DNA from: an uncultured Collinsella sp.
GTDB taxonomy: Bacteria > Actinomycetota > Coriobacteriia > Coriobacteriales > Coriobacteriaceae
Direction of reading: 5' to 3'
Length of the DNA: 57,923 nucleotides
Assembly (NCBI GenBank): GCA_900542325.1
Contig: UQMY01000016.1
Coordinates: forward strand, 1-57,923
Positions 7,129 through 15,826 of the stretch are shown here, piece after piece. The stretch's first letter is position 1, and each line of letters opens with the position of its first letter. The translations under genes and the position numbers were made by a program. The notes beneath the pieces are model-generated. The model had not been told where the DNA came from and did no database searches. It was given only the letters and a program-made list of their open reading frames with translations.

Positions 7129-8133
7129 ATGGCGCAAAAACAGCTCTCAATGAAAGAAATCGCCCAACTTGCCGGGGTCTCCGTAGCCACCGTGAGCCAT
7201 GTGGTCAACAACGTTGGCCGTTTCTCCGAGGACACGCGCAAACGCGTGCAGGATGTTATCGACCAGTACGGTTACGTTACCAACCAGTCCGCCAAGACGC
7301 TTCGCCAAGCTCAGTCGCGCTCCATAGGCATGATCGTGCCCGATATATCCAACGACTTCTTTTCCAAGATCGCCTACCACGTAGAGCGCACGCTTGCGGC
7401 GCAGGGGTACTCTGTCTTTGTCTGCAACAGCGGCAACGATCCGCAGCGCGAGCGCGATTACTTCCATAGCCTTGCCAGCAAGCAGGCCGACGGCATCATA
7501 TGCATCTCGGGCCTGCGTGAGCTCACGGACGACATCGTCACGCGCGGTATCCCCGTGGTCTGCATCGACCGCATGCCGCAGTCGGACCTCGCCATCCCCC
7601 ACGTGGTGACCGATGACGAACGCGGCGCCTACCTGGCAACGAGCGCACTCATTGACCGCGACTGCAAAAACATCCTCACCATCTCGAGCTTTACCGCAGA
7701 CTACGACCGCAACGACCGCCTCACGGGCTATATGCATGCGCTCGCCGATCATGGCCTGCCGCTTCGCCGCGAGTACATGGCCTACGTCACCGGCCAGCGT
7801 CCTAGCATGGACGAGGCTCAGGATATCGTTGCCGGAATGATCGATGCGGGCATGCCGCTCGACGGCATCTTTGCCACAAGCGACCATTCGGCCGCAGGAG
7901 CGCTGCGCGCCGTGCAGGCAGCAGGCCTCAACGTGCCCGGAGACATCAAGATCGTGGGCTACGACGACTCCATCTACTCCAAGCTCACCATGCCGCAGAT
8001 CACCACGGTGCAGCGCCACCCCGAGCTCATGGCGCAAGAGGGTTGCAAGGCGCTTCTCGACCTCATCGCAGGCCGCACCCCCGCCATGGAGACCGTGGCC
8101 CCCGTAGAGCTCGTGCGCCGCAGGAGCTGCTAA
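7129..8133 (+). CDS. LacI/GalR-family transcriptional regulator
   Basis: 334 aa. Residues 6-28 form the LacI helix-turn-helix (MKEIAQLAGVSVATVSHVVN) with the hinge segment after it. The remainder is a periplasmic-binding-protein-like sugar-sensing domain (SIGMIVPDISNDFFSKI, IVGYDDSIYSKLT). GGAGG (7120-7124) precedes the ATG. It is divergent from the epimerase/rpiB pair, and five related sites lie in the shared 210-nt gap. It therefore probably controls that pair and itself. The effector is unknown, plausibly a pentose or hexose phosphate. Confidence 0.92.
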   Translation: MAQKQLSMKEIAQLAGVSVATVSHVVNNVGRFSEDTRKRVQDVIDQYGYVTNQSAKTLRQAQSRSIGMIVPDISNDFFSKIAYHVERTLAAQGYSVFVCNSGNDPQRERDYFHSLASKQADGIICISGLRELTDDIVTRGIPVVCIDRMPQSDLAIPHVVTDDERGAYLATSALIDRDCKNILTISSFTADYDRNDRLTGYMHALADHGLPLRREYMAYVTGQRPSMDEAQDIVAGMIDAGMPLDGIFATSDHSAAGALRAVQAAGLNVPGDIKIVGYDDSIYSKLTMPQITTVQRHPELMAQEGCKALLDLIAGRTPAMETVAPVELVRRRSC

Positions 8134-8144
8134 CCGCACAGAAA

Positions 8145-8188
8145 GACGCCGCGGGACGCATCCAAGCCTGAAAACGTTCCGCGGCGTC
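8145..8188 (-). terminator. Long hairpin between lacI-type gene and polA
   Basis: 14-bp stem with one mismatch (8145-8158 with 8175-8188), 16-nt loop. On the minus strand TTTCTGTG follows, so it fits best as the polA terminator. It may also end the convergent regulator transcript. Confidence 0.6.
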
Positions 8189-8263
8189 GGCATTGGCGAC
8201 CTGCGACCATCGGGCGGCCAGAAGCGTCGCACCCATGGTCATCGCCCGCAAGCTCGTCGCTCG

Positions 8264-11014
8264 CTACTTGGCGTCGGCCCAGGTTATGCCGGTGCTGGCT
8301 TCGGCGATTAGGGGGACGCGGAGGTCTACTACGTGTTCCATGACGTCGCGGACCATGGCGGTGAGGCGCTCGACTTCGTCGACGGGGCACTCAAAGTCCA
8401 GTTCGTCGTGTACCTGCAGAATCATGTGGGCAGCAAAGCCCTCTTCTTCCAGGCGGCGGCTTACGCGGGCCATCGCGATCTTGATGATGTCGGCCGCGGT
8501 GCCCTGCATGGGGTGGTTCATGGCCGTGCGCTCGCCAAAGCCGCGGAGCTGCGGATTTTTGGCCTTAAGCTCCGGGATATGGCGACGGCGGCCGTACATG
8601 GTCTCAGCGTAGCCCGTCTGCTTGGCACGTGCCACCACGTTGTCGAGGAACGTACGCACACCCGGGTAGGCCTCGTAGTAGCGGTCGATCATGTCGCGTG
8701 CCTCGGCCATCGAGATATGCAGCGACTGCGATAGGCCGTAAGCCTGCTGACCATACACGATGCCAAAGTTCACGGCCTTGGCGCGGCTGCGCAGGTCGGG
8801 CGTCACCTCGGACACCGGCACGCCAAACACGCGCGCGGCCGTCTCGGCATGGAAGTCCTCGCCCTCGTTAAAGGCGCGCACCAGATGCTCGTCACCCGAG
8901 AGATGCGCCAGCAGACGCAGCTCGATCTGCGAGTAGTCCACCGCCAAAAAGACGCTTCCCTCGCCTGCCGAAAACGCCGTCTTGACAGTACGGCCCAGCT
9001 CCGAGCGCGTCGGGATGTTCTGAAGGTTCGGGTCACTCGAGGACAGACGACCCGTCGCCGTGATGGTCTGGTTGTACGTGGTGTGCACGCGACCGTCACC
9101 ACGACGCAACGGGCCCAGCGTGTCCAGATAGGTGGACTTGATCTTGGACTTCTCACGCCAGTCCAAGATCAGACGCACGATTTCGTGGTCACGGGCAAGG
9201 TCGCTCAGCACCTTGGCGTTGGTCGAATAATAGCCACGCTTGGTCTTTTTGAGGCCCTTGGTCGGAAGGCCCATCACGTCAAAGAGCACGTGCGAGAGCT
9301 GCATGGGACTGCCGATGTTAAAGGTCTCGTCGCCGGCCAGATCGCGAATGCTCCGCTCGACCTCGGCAATCTGGGTCGCCAGACCCTCGGACAGACTATG
9401 CAGGCGGTCGGGGTCCACGAGCATGCCCGCGCGCTCCATCTTGGCAAGCACCGGCACGAGCGGCATCTCGATGCCATCGAACACGTTGGCGGCGTTCTCG
9501 CGGGCCATGCGGTCGCGCAGCGGCACCACGAGCGCCAGCGTCAGGGCCGCAGTGCGGGCAGCAGGGGCAGGAGCGTCCTCGCCAGCACCCTCCGCGCCGC
9601 GCGCCGCAGGCAGCGTCATCTGCAGATAGGTATCGGCCAGATACGCCTCATCAAACTCAGAGCGGTCGGAATCCAACAGATAGGCGGCGACCACAGTATC
9701 GAAGATGCGCGTGGAATCGACGGCCAGCGGATCCATGAGCTCGGGCTCAGAGGAATCGATGGGCGAAAGCTCGTGCAGCAGCGCCTTCATGTCCGGGCTC
9801 GCCACGCGGCCCTCCATAAACAGGCGCGCGAGCACGCCGGCGATCACGCCGTGGGCAACGTTGAAGCCATCGACCACGGCAGACGCACCGCCGTCGCCCT
9901 CCTCGAGCGCAAGCAACCCCTTGGACGTCGCCAGCCACAGCGTGCGCGTCAGGCCAAAAAGTGCGCCTTCCTCCTTGTCATCGTCCACCACAGCGGCAAT
10001 CCACTCGCCCGCATCAATCGCGCGAGCGACCTCGGCGGCGGCGGCAGCAAGCGCCTCGGCATCGCCGGCGGCGGCACGCAAAACAGCAGGCATCTCGAAC
10101 GTGCTGGCAGCGGCCGCAGCCCCGCCCTCGCCGCCAATCAGCGCCAAAAAACGGTTCTGCATGGCCGTAATGCCGAGCGTGCCCAGCGTAGCGGACACCT
10201 CGTCGGCAGAAAACGCCGGGAAGGACGTCGCATCAAAGTCGAGCTCGACAGGCGCATCGGTACGAATGGTTGCGACCTTGCGGCTCAGCAGCGCGTCGTC
10301 GATATGCGCGCGCAGGTTCTCGCCCATCTTGCCCTTGACCTCGTCGGCATGTGCGATGACCTCGTCCAGGCTGCCGTACTGCGCGATGAGCGCGCTCGCC
10401 TTTTTGGGGCCGATGCCCGGCACGCCGGGAATGTTGTCGGAAGTATCGCCCTTCAGGCCGTAAAAATCGGGCACGAGCGCCGGTGTAATGCCGTGATACA
10501 GGTCGTCCACGCTCTCGGGCGTCATAATCGCCACGTCGGACAGGCCTTTGCGGGTCGAGACCACGTTGACGTGCTCGGTCACGAGCTGATACATGTCGCG
10601 GTCGCCGGTCACCAGCAGCATGTCGCAGCCGGCTTCCTCGCCCAGGCGCGCCATGGTGCCCAGGATATCGTCACCTTCCCAGCCCTCGGACTGCAAAATC
10701 GGCACGTTGAGCGCAGCGAGCAGCTCCTTAATCATGGGGAACTGCGCGTGCAGGTCGGGGTCCATGGGCGGGCGCTGCGCCTTATACTGCGGCAGCATCT
10801 CCATGCGCACGCGCGGCTTGCCCTTATCAAACGCCACGACCACACCATCGGGGTTAAAGGCGTCGATCATCTTGAGAAACATGTTTAAAAAGCCAAAGAT
10901 CGCGTTGGTGGGGCGACCGTCCGGCGCGTTCATGGTCGGCGGCACGGCGTGGAAGGCGCGATGCATGAGCGAGTTGCCGTCGATGACGGCAAAGGTACGG
11001 CGCTTTTCAGACAT
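8264..11014 (-). CDS. polA: DNA polymerase I
   Basis: Repair and Okazaki-fragment polymerase, 916 aa. The N-terminal 5'-3' exonuclease is complete (VIDGNSLMHRAFHA, VTGDRDMYQLV, GLKGDTSDNIPGVPGIGPKK). The C-terminal polymerase has motif A (DYSQIELRLLAHLSGDE), motif B (RSRAKAVNFGIVYG) and motif C (QVHDELDFE). The middle domain lacks the usual FDTET-type acidic motif at the expected place (AAVVDDDKEEGALFGL), so proofreading is probably lost, as in many Gram-positive Pol I enzymes. GAGG precedes the ATG at 11014. It is divergent from the aminopeptidase gene. Confidence 0.97.
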   Translation of the reverse strand: MSEKRRTFAVIDGNSLMHRAFHAVPPTMNAPDGRPTNAIFGFLNMFLKMIDAFNPDGVVVAFDKGKPRVRMEMLPQYKAQRPPMDPDLHAQFPMIKELLAALNVPILQSEGWEGDDILGTMARLGEEAGCDMLLVTGDRDMYQLVTEHVNVVSTRKGLSDVAIMTPESVDDLYHGITPALVPDFYGLKGDTSDNIPGVPGIGPKKASALIAQYGSLDEVIAHADEVKGKMGENLRAHIDDALLSRKVATIRTDAPVELDFDATSFPAFSADEVSATLGTLGITAMQNRFLALIGGEGGAAAAASTFEMPAVLRAAAGDAEALAAAAAEVARAIDAGEWIAAVVDDDKEEGALFGLTRTLWLATSKGLLALEEGDGGASAVVDGFNVAHGVIAGVLARLFMEGRVASPDMKALLHELSPIDSSEPELMDPLAVDSTRIFDTVVAAYLLDSDRSEFDEAYLADTYLQMTLPAARGAEGAGEDAPAPAARTAALTLALVVPLRDRMARENAANVFDGIEMPLVPVLAKMERAGMLVDPDRLHSLSEGLATQIAEVERSIRDLAGDETFNIGSPMQLSHVLFDVMGLPTKGLKKTKRGYYSTNAKVLSDLARDHEIVRLILDWREKSKIKSTYLDTLGPLRRGDGRVHTTYNQTITATGRLSSSDPNLQNIPTRSELGRTVKTAFSAGEGSVFLAVDYSQIELRLLAHLSGDEHLVRAFNEGEDFHAETAARVFGVPVSEVTPDLRSRAKAVNFGIVYGQQAYGLSQSLHISMAEARDMIDRYYEAYPGVRTFLDNVVARAKQTGYAETMYGRRRHIPELKAKNPQLRGFGERTAMNHPMQGTAADIIKIAMARVSRRLEEEGFAAHMILQVHDELDFECPVDEVERLTAMVRDVMEHVVDLRVPLIAEASTGITWADAK

Positions 11015-11180
11015 ATTGAATACCTCGCTTTGGGCTGGGCACGGTTTGCTCACACCAGTTTACACGCTCCCCGCCCCGCGGCCACCGCACATCAGGCTTC
11101 CCTGCCGCCGCGGGCCCGCGCGTGATACGATGGCTCACGGTACATCAACCAGCACGATCGATCCGAAAGGAGCCTGCGTC

Positions 11181-12578
11181 ATGGAGCGTCCCAGCGCATG
11201 GAAAAAGTACACGCCACAGCAGATCGAGGAGCTCGAGGAGCTTTGCCGCGGCTATAAGCAGTTTTTGAGTGAAAACAAGACCGAGCGCCTGTGCGTCAAG
11301 GCCGGTATCAAGATGGCCGAGGAGGCGGGCTACGTCAATCTGGAGACCGTGATCGCCGAGGGCCGCGCGCTCAAGGCCGGCGACAAGGTGTACGCCGCCA
11401 ACCACGGCAAGGACCTCATGCTCGTCAACCTGGGCACCGCCCCGCTCGAGCAGGGCTTTAACATCCTGGGCGCCCACGTGGACTCGCCGCGCCTGGACCT
11501 CAAGCAGAACCCCGCCTTCGAGGCCGGCGACATGGCTTATCTCGACACGCACTACTATGGCGGCGTCAAGAGCTACCACTGGGTGGCCTCCCCGCTCGCG
11601 CTTGTGGGCGTCATCTGCAAAAAGGACGGCACCACCGTCGACATCAACATCGGTGACAAGGCCGACGACCCGGTCTTTACCATCTCCGACCTGCTGATCC
11701 ACCTCTCGAGCGAGCAGATGGCCAAGCCCGCCAAGGACGCCGTCGACGCCGAGATCCTCGACGTGATCGTGGGCGGCCGCCCCGTCAAGTTTGACGAGGA
11801 CGACAAGGACGCTCCCAAGGAGCCCGTCAAGCAGATGTTCCTGGATATCCTCAAGGAGCAGTACGACGTCGAGGAGGAGGACTTCCTCTCCGCCGAGATC
11901 GAGGTCGTGCCCGCCGGCCCCGCCCGCGACATGGGCCTCGACCGTTCCATGATTTTGGGCTATGGCCACGACGACCGTGTCTGCGCCTATCCGTCCATGC
12001 TCGCCCAGATCGACGTCGCCAACGTGGAGCGCACGAGCATCACACTCATCGTCGACAAGGAGGAGATCGGTTCCGTGGGTGCCACCGGCATGACGAGCCG
12101 CTTCTTCGAGAACACGGTCGCCGAGATCATGGCGCTCGCCGGCGAGGATAGCCCGCTGGCCCTGCGCCGCGCGCTCGCCCGCAGCCGCATGCTTTCCTCC
12201 GACGTGTCCGCCGGCTTCGACCCGGGCTACGCCGGCAAGTTCGAGACCAAGAACGCCGCCTTCATGGGTCGAGGCCTGTGCTTTAACAAGTACACGGGCA
12301 GCCGTGGCAAGGGCGGTTCCAACGACGCCGATGCCGAGTATGTGGCCCTCATCCGCGACATCATGGACGAGGCCGGCGTGGACTTCCAGACCTGCGAGCT
12401 CGGTCGCGTCAACGCGGGCGGCGGCGGCACCATTGCCTACATCATGGCCAAGTACGGCATGAACGTCATCGACTCTGGCGTTGCCGTCCTGTCCATGCAC
12501 GCCCTGTGGGAGGTCGCTAACAAGGCCGACATCTACGAGGCCTACCGCGGCTACAAGGCCTTCCTCGAGCGCGCCTAA
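11181..12578 (+). CDS. M18-family aminopeptidase
   Basis: Dinuclear zinc aminopeptidase that trims N-terminal residues, often acidic, from peptides. The 465-aa product has the metal-binding GAHVDSPRLDL (His99), VDKEEIGSVGATG (catalytic and metal Glu), NAGGGGTIAY and a C-terminal SMHALWE, matching family order and length. AAAGGAG precedes the ATG at 11181. An open frame continues far upstream through the polA antisense strand but has no support. It shares a divergent promoter region with polA. Specificity is not readable. Confidence 0.93.
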   Translation: MERPSAWKKYTPQQIEELEELCRGYKQFLSENKTERLCVKAGIKMAEEAGYVNLETVIAEGRALKAGDKVYAANHGKDLMLVNLGTAPLEQGFNILGAHVDSPRLDLKQNPAFEAGDMAYLDTHYYGGVKSYHWVASPLALVGVICKKDGTTVDINIGDKADDPVFTISDLLIHLSSEQMAKPAKDAVDAEILDVIVGGRPVKFDEDDKDAPKEPVKQMFLDILKEQYDVEEEDFLSAEIEVVPAGPARDMGLDRSMILGYGHDDRVCAYPSMLAQIDVANVERTSITLIVDKEEIGSVGATGMTSRFFENTVAEIMALAGEDSPLALRRALARSRMLSSDVSAGFDPGYAGKFETKNAAFMGRGLCFNKYTGSRGKGGSNDADAEYVALIRDIMDEAGVDFQTCELGRVNAGGGGTIAYIMAKYGMNVIDSGVAVLSMHALWEVANKADIYEAYRGYKAFLERA

Positions 12579-12591
12579 CCAACCCTTCATC

Positions 12592-12658
12592 AGTTGCGGT
12601 GAATTACGGACTAAACTGGCCCATAAACGGCCAAAACAGACCGTATTCCACCGCAACT
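12592..12658. repeat. Palindromic element, copy A
   Basis: Arms AGTTGCGGTGAATTACGG (12592-12609) and 12641-12658 pair at 16 of 18 positions; an inner GGCC/GGCC stem lies in the loop. The core TTGCGGTG...CACCGCAA is shared with elements at 13535-13596 and 52657-52725. It lies between the aminopeptidase gene and yaaA and ends about 15 nt before the yaaA ribosome binding site. Confidence 0.8.
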
Positions 12659-12681
12659 TCCTTTTTGGCAGAGGAGAGTCC

Positions 12682-13491
12682 ATGCTGCAGGTCATCATTT
12701 CGCCCGCCAAGCAGATGCGTGCGGCCCAAGATGCTTTTGAAGTCCTGGGCATTCCACCTTTTGCGCACGAGACGGCTCGCCTCCACCGCGCACTGCTAGA
12801 TATCGAGCGGAATGAAGGCAGCGGCGGTCTGCAGGCGCTATGGAACGTGAGTGACAAACTGCTGGGGCCTTGCCTCAACACCCTGCATGAGTTTGGGCCC
12901 ATCCTGAAAAACGGCGATCTCGACAATCCCGCACTCGCCCGTCACCTCTCCCCTGCCGTCATGTCCTATCACGGCATTCAATACCAGAGCATGGCGCCCG
13001 AGGTGATGGATTCCGCGCAGCTCGCATGGCTGCAAGACCATCTGTGGATCCTCTCGGGCCTTTACGGATGCGTACGCCCCTTTCATGCCGTTGAACCGTA
13101 TCGGCTGGAGATGGGCGCGAAGCTTGCCGTCGACGATGCCCGAGACCTCTATGCGTTTTGGGGCGACAAGCTCGCACGGGCCATCGCTCCGGCGGGCTCC
13201 AACGCTACGATCGTCAACCTCGCGAGCGCGGAATACGCCAAAGCCGTTCTGCCCCGCCTCACCACCGATGCCACGGTCGTCACATGCCTCTTTGGCGAAG
13301 GCATCCGCAACGGCAAGCCCATCCAGCGCTCGACCGCCAGCAAAAAGGCACGCGGCTCCATGGTGCGCTGGATGGCAGAAAACAAGCTCGAGGATGCAAG
13401 CGAACTTACCACATTCAACATCGGCTATCGCCACGCCCCCGAGCTCTCATACCCAGGCACCCTCGTGTTCATCAACGAACAGGTGCTCTAG
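12682..13491 (+). CDS. yaaA: Peroxide stress protein YaaA (UPF0246)
   Basis: In E. coli YaaA is induced by peroxide and lowers free iron damage; the fold binds DNA. The 269-aa product has the family opening ISPAKQM and the conserved WILSGLYGCVRPFHAVEPYRLEM and FNIGYRHAPELS regions. GAGGAG precedes the ATG at 12682, directly after palindrome A. Length is slightly above the usual 250-260. It is flanked on both sides by copies of the same palindromic element. The biochemical role in this organism is inferred from the family only. Confidence 0.9.
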   Translation: MLQVIISPAKQMRAAQDAFEVLGIPPFAHETARLHRALLDIERNEGSGGLQALWNVSDKLLGPCLNTLHEFGPILKNGDLDNPALARHLSPAVMSYHGIQYQSMAPEVMDSAQLAWLQDHLWILSGLYGCVRPFHAVEPYRLEMGAKLAVDDARDLYAFWGDKLARAIAPAGSNATIVNLASAEYAKAVLPRLTTDATVVTCLFGEGIRNGKPIQRSTASKKARGSMVRWMAENKLEDASELTTFNIGYRHAPELSYPGTLVFINEQVL

Positions 13492-13534
13492 AGCAGCCAC
13501 CCAAAACTGACCCGCTCAGCCTTCTCTATATAAC

Positions 13535-13596
13535 TTGCGGTGGAATAGTTCCTATTTGAGCCTTTTATCGCACAAACTGGAACTATTCCACCGCAA
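13535..13596. repeat. Palindromic element, copy B
   Basis: Perfect 18-bp arms TTGCGGTGGAATAGTTCC (13535-13552) and their complement (13579-13596), 26-nt loop. The plus-strand right arm runs into CTTTTATG, so it could end yaaA transcription. It lies between convergent yaaA and the 171-aa membrane protein gene. Confidence 0.85.
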
Positions 13597-13627
13597 CTTT
13601 TATGAATTTGCTGGCTAGGCGCGACAC

Positions 13628-14143
13628 CTATTCTGCTAGACCGTCGGCCTTGGCAACTTCGTTTGTCGAGCCGTCCTGATAGGTAATCTTGACATGCTCA
13701 ACCTCGGACACCGCAACACCCGTCGGAGGCTCCAGACGCCATTCCGTCAGCGCAATGTCCATGGTCGTGGGAACGTCCCCCTGATCTTTGAGCTCGACCG
13801 ACAGCGTCTTAAGCGACGCATCGAAGGTCACGCGCTCGATCTCTTCACCAGGAATGGAGCCACCGCTCAGCTGCAGCTGCACAAACTCGTCGCGCGGATA
13901 CCAATAGTCGACCGGCGCGGCCACCGTGTTACCACCAGCGACCTTCACCGTCATGATCGGCAGGGCATCGTCGGCCTCAAACTCCCAGGCAGCGCCGCCG
14001 CGACCACCAAACGTCCAGATACAAAAGGCAATCACCAGCACGGCAAGCACCGCAAAGCCAATCGCGACAAGGCCATGGTGCGCACGGCTTTCCTCGGCCG
14101 ACACATCCCATTGCGCCTCTCGATATAGATGCTTGTCTTCCAT
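13628..14143 (-). CDS. Small single-pass membrane protein
   Basis: Unrecognised, 171 aa. Cytosolic N-terminus (about 25 aa), one transmembrane helix at about 27-47 (VAIGFAVLAVLVIAFCIW), then an extracellular domain with beta-rich pattern. GGGGAGG lies 5 nt before the ATG at 14143. It is divergent from the thiC riboswitch, with only 70 nt between, and convergent with yaaA. The exposed domain has no cysteine pair or catalytic motif that I can name. Confidence 0.75.
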   Translation of the reverse strand: MEDKHLYREAQWDVSAEESRAHHGLVAIGFAVLAVLVIAFCIWTFGGRGGAAWEFEADDALPIMTVKVAGGNTVAAPVDYWYPRDEFVQLQLSGGSIPGEEIERVTFDASLKTLSVELKDQGDVPTTMDIALTEWRLEPPTGVAVSEVEHVKITYQDGSTNEVAKADGLAE

Positions 14144-14193
14144 GTTCGCCTCCCCACAGGCACGCTCGTTGGCCCAATCGTACCCATTCAGGC

Positions 14194-14199
14194 TATACT
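14194..14199 (+). promoter_or_regulatory. Candidate -10 box of thiC
   Basis: TATACT, 15 nt before the riboswitch. TTGGCC (14169-14174) is a possible -35 at 19-nt spacing, slightly long. Confidence 0.45.
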
Positions 14200-14213
14200 T
14201 GAGCCCATGACAT

Positions 14214-14309
14214 AACGGGGAGCTTGCAGGACAAGACGGCAGGCTGAGACTGGGCGCGCCCGCCCTGACCCGCAAACCTGATATGGGTAATGCCAACGAA
14301 GGGAGCCGT
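14214..14309 (+). promoter_or_regulatory. TPP riboswitch controlling thiC
   Basis: Matches the THI element: GGGGAGC, then GCTGAGA, then CCTGACCC, AACCTGATATGGGTAATGCC and CGAAGGGA. The outer stem can form between ACGG at the 5' end and CCGT at 14306-14309. The ribosome binding site AAGGGAG (14299-14305) is inside the conserved 3' strand, 8 nt before the thiC ATG. Ligand binding would therefore hide it: translational control by thiamin pyrophosphate. Confidence 0.93.
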
Positions 14310-14313
14310 GCCA

Positions 14314-15648
14314 ATGAGCACACAGACCGAGCCCAAGCTCGTCACGCAAATCGACTTCGCCCGCGCCGGGCAGATCACACCGCAGATGAAGGAGGTTGCC
14401 GAGCGCGAGCATCGCGACCCCGAGTACATCCGCGAGCGCGTGGCCGACGGCCGCATCGCCATTCCCGCCAACATCGTGCATATCAAAAAGGGCATGCGCG
14501 CCTTTGGTGTCGGCGAGGGCCTGTCCACCAAGGTCAACGTCAACCTGGGCATCTCGGGCGACAAGGCCGATGCCGCCGAGGAGTGGAAGAAGGTCAAGAT
14601 CGCCGAGGACTACGGCGCCGACGCCATCATGGACCTCTCCAACTCGGGCAAGACGCGCCAGTTCCGCCAGCAGCTCATCGACGAGACGCCGCTCATGGTG
14701 GGCACGGTGCCGATGTACGACGCCATCGGCTACATGGAAAAGCCGCTGGTCAAGCTTACCAAGGACGACCTGCTCGAGGTCGTGCGCGCACACGCCGAGG
14801 ACGGCGTGGACTTTATGACCATCCACTGCGGCATCAACAAATCGGTCATCAAGACCTTTAAGGAGACCGGCCGCCTGATGAACATCGTCAGCCGCGGCGG
14901 CTCGCTGCTGTTTGGCTGGATGGAGGTCACCGGCAACGAGAACCCCTTCTACGAGTTTTACGACGAGGTGCTCGAGATCTGCCACGAGTACGATGTGACG
15001 ATCTCGCTCGGCGACTCCTGCCGCCCGGGCTGTCTCTACGACTCCAACGATGCTACCGAGACTGCCGAGATGATCGAGCTGGGCAAGCTGTGCAAGCGCG
15101 CCTGGGCCGCCGGCGTCCAGGTCATGGTCGAGGGCCCGGGCCACATGGCGCTCGACGAGATCGCCGCCAACATGAAACTGCAGAAGCGCCTGTGCCACAA
15201 TGCCCCGTTCTATGTGCTCGGGCCGCTGGTGACCGATATCGGCGTGGGTTACGACCACATCACCGCTGCCATCGGCGGCGCCATCTCCGCCAGCTCCGGT
15301 GCCGACTTCCTGTGCTACGTGACGCCGGCCGAGCACTTGTGCCTGCCCAACGCCCAGGACGTGCTCGATGGCCTCATGGCCACCAAGATTGCCGCGCACG
15401 CTGCCGATATCGCCAAGAAGGTGCCGCACGCCCGCGACATGGACGACAAGATGGGCCAGGCACGCCGCAAGCTCGACTGGGATGCCATGTGGAAGTGCGC
15501 TCTCGATCCGGTTACGGGCAAGAAGCGCTACGAGGAGTCCCCCGCCGCCACCGAGGGCACTTGCACCATGTGCGGCAAGATGTGCGCCGTCCGTACCGTC
15601 AACAAGGTGTTCGAGGGCACGACGATCGATCTTGGCATGGAGGATTAA
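14314..15648 (+). CDS. thiC: Phosphomethylpyrimidine synthase ThiC
   Basis: Radical-SAM enzyme that rearranges aminoimidazole ribotide into the HMP-phosphate half of thiamin. The 444-aa product is the short form without the extra N-terminal domain. It has the barrel core (GDSCRPGC, EGPGHMA) and a C-terminal cluster motif CTMCGKMC. The spacing there is C-x2-C-x3-C by my reading, one residue shorter than the C-x2-C-x4-C familiar from longer ThiC proteins. Start chosen at 14314 because the riboswitch-embedded binding site sits 8 nt before it. thiD follows. Confidence 0.96.
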   Translation: MSTQTEPKLVTQIDFARAGQITPQMKEVAEREHRDPEYIRERVADGRIAIPANIVHIKKGMRAFGVGEGLSTKVNVNLGISGDKADAAEEWKKVKIAEDYGADAIMDLSNSGKTRQFRQQLIDETPLMVGTVPMYDAIGYMEKPLVKLTKDDLLEVVRAHAEDGVDFMTIHCGINKSVIKTFKETGRLMNIVSRGGSLLFGWMEVTGNENPFYEFYDEVLEICHEYDVTISLGDSCRPGCLYDSNDATETAEMIELGKLCKRAWAAGVQVMVEGPGHMALDEIAANMKLQKRLCHNAPFYVLGPLVTDIGVGYDHITAAIGGAISASSGADFLCYVTPAEHLCLPNAQDVLDGLMATKIAAHAADIAKKVPHARDMDDKMGQARRKLDWDAMWKCALDPVTGKKRYEESPAATEGTCTMCGKMCAVRTVNKVFEGTTIDLGMED

Positions 15649-15739
15649 CGCGTCACTGGAGCCACAATCGGCAACAAGGTGCTCGTCAATTGTTGACATG
15701 TGAACATTTGTTTACATTTGCGTAAAGATTGCATCACCC

Positions 15740-15775
15740 GCCCGGGTTCGGAATACAGCCGGCCCGGGCATCTTT
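15740..15775 (+). terminator. Hairpin downstream of thiC
   Basis: GCCCGGG (15740-15746) pairs with CCCGGGC (15763-15769), followed by ATCTTTAT. Likely a leaky terminator, allowing thiD its own or read-through expression. Confidence 0.6.
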
Positions 15776-15826
15776 ATAATGCAGGCTTAAAGACCCATTT
15801 GATTCCGACCGGACAAGGGAGCGAAC

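Noticed and set aside
8849..10888. 679-codon open frame opposite polA
   Set aside because: Low-complexity His/Arg/Gly-rich antisense translation of polA.
10593..11180. N-terminal extension of the M18 aminopeptidase
   Set aside because: The frame stays open into polA antisense sequence, but the family start and a strong binding site are at 11181.
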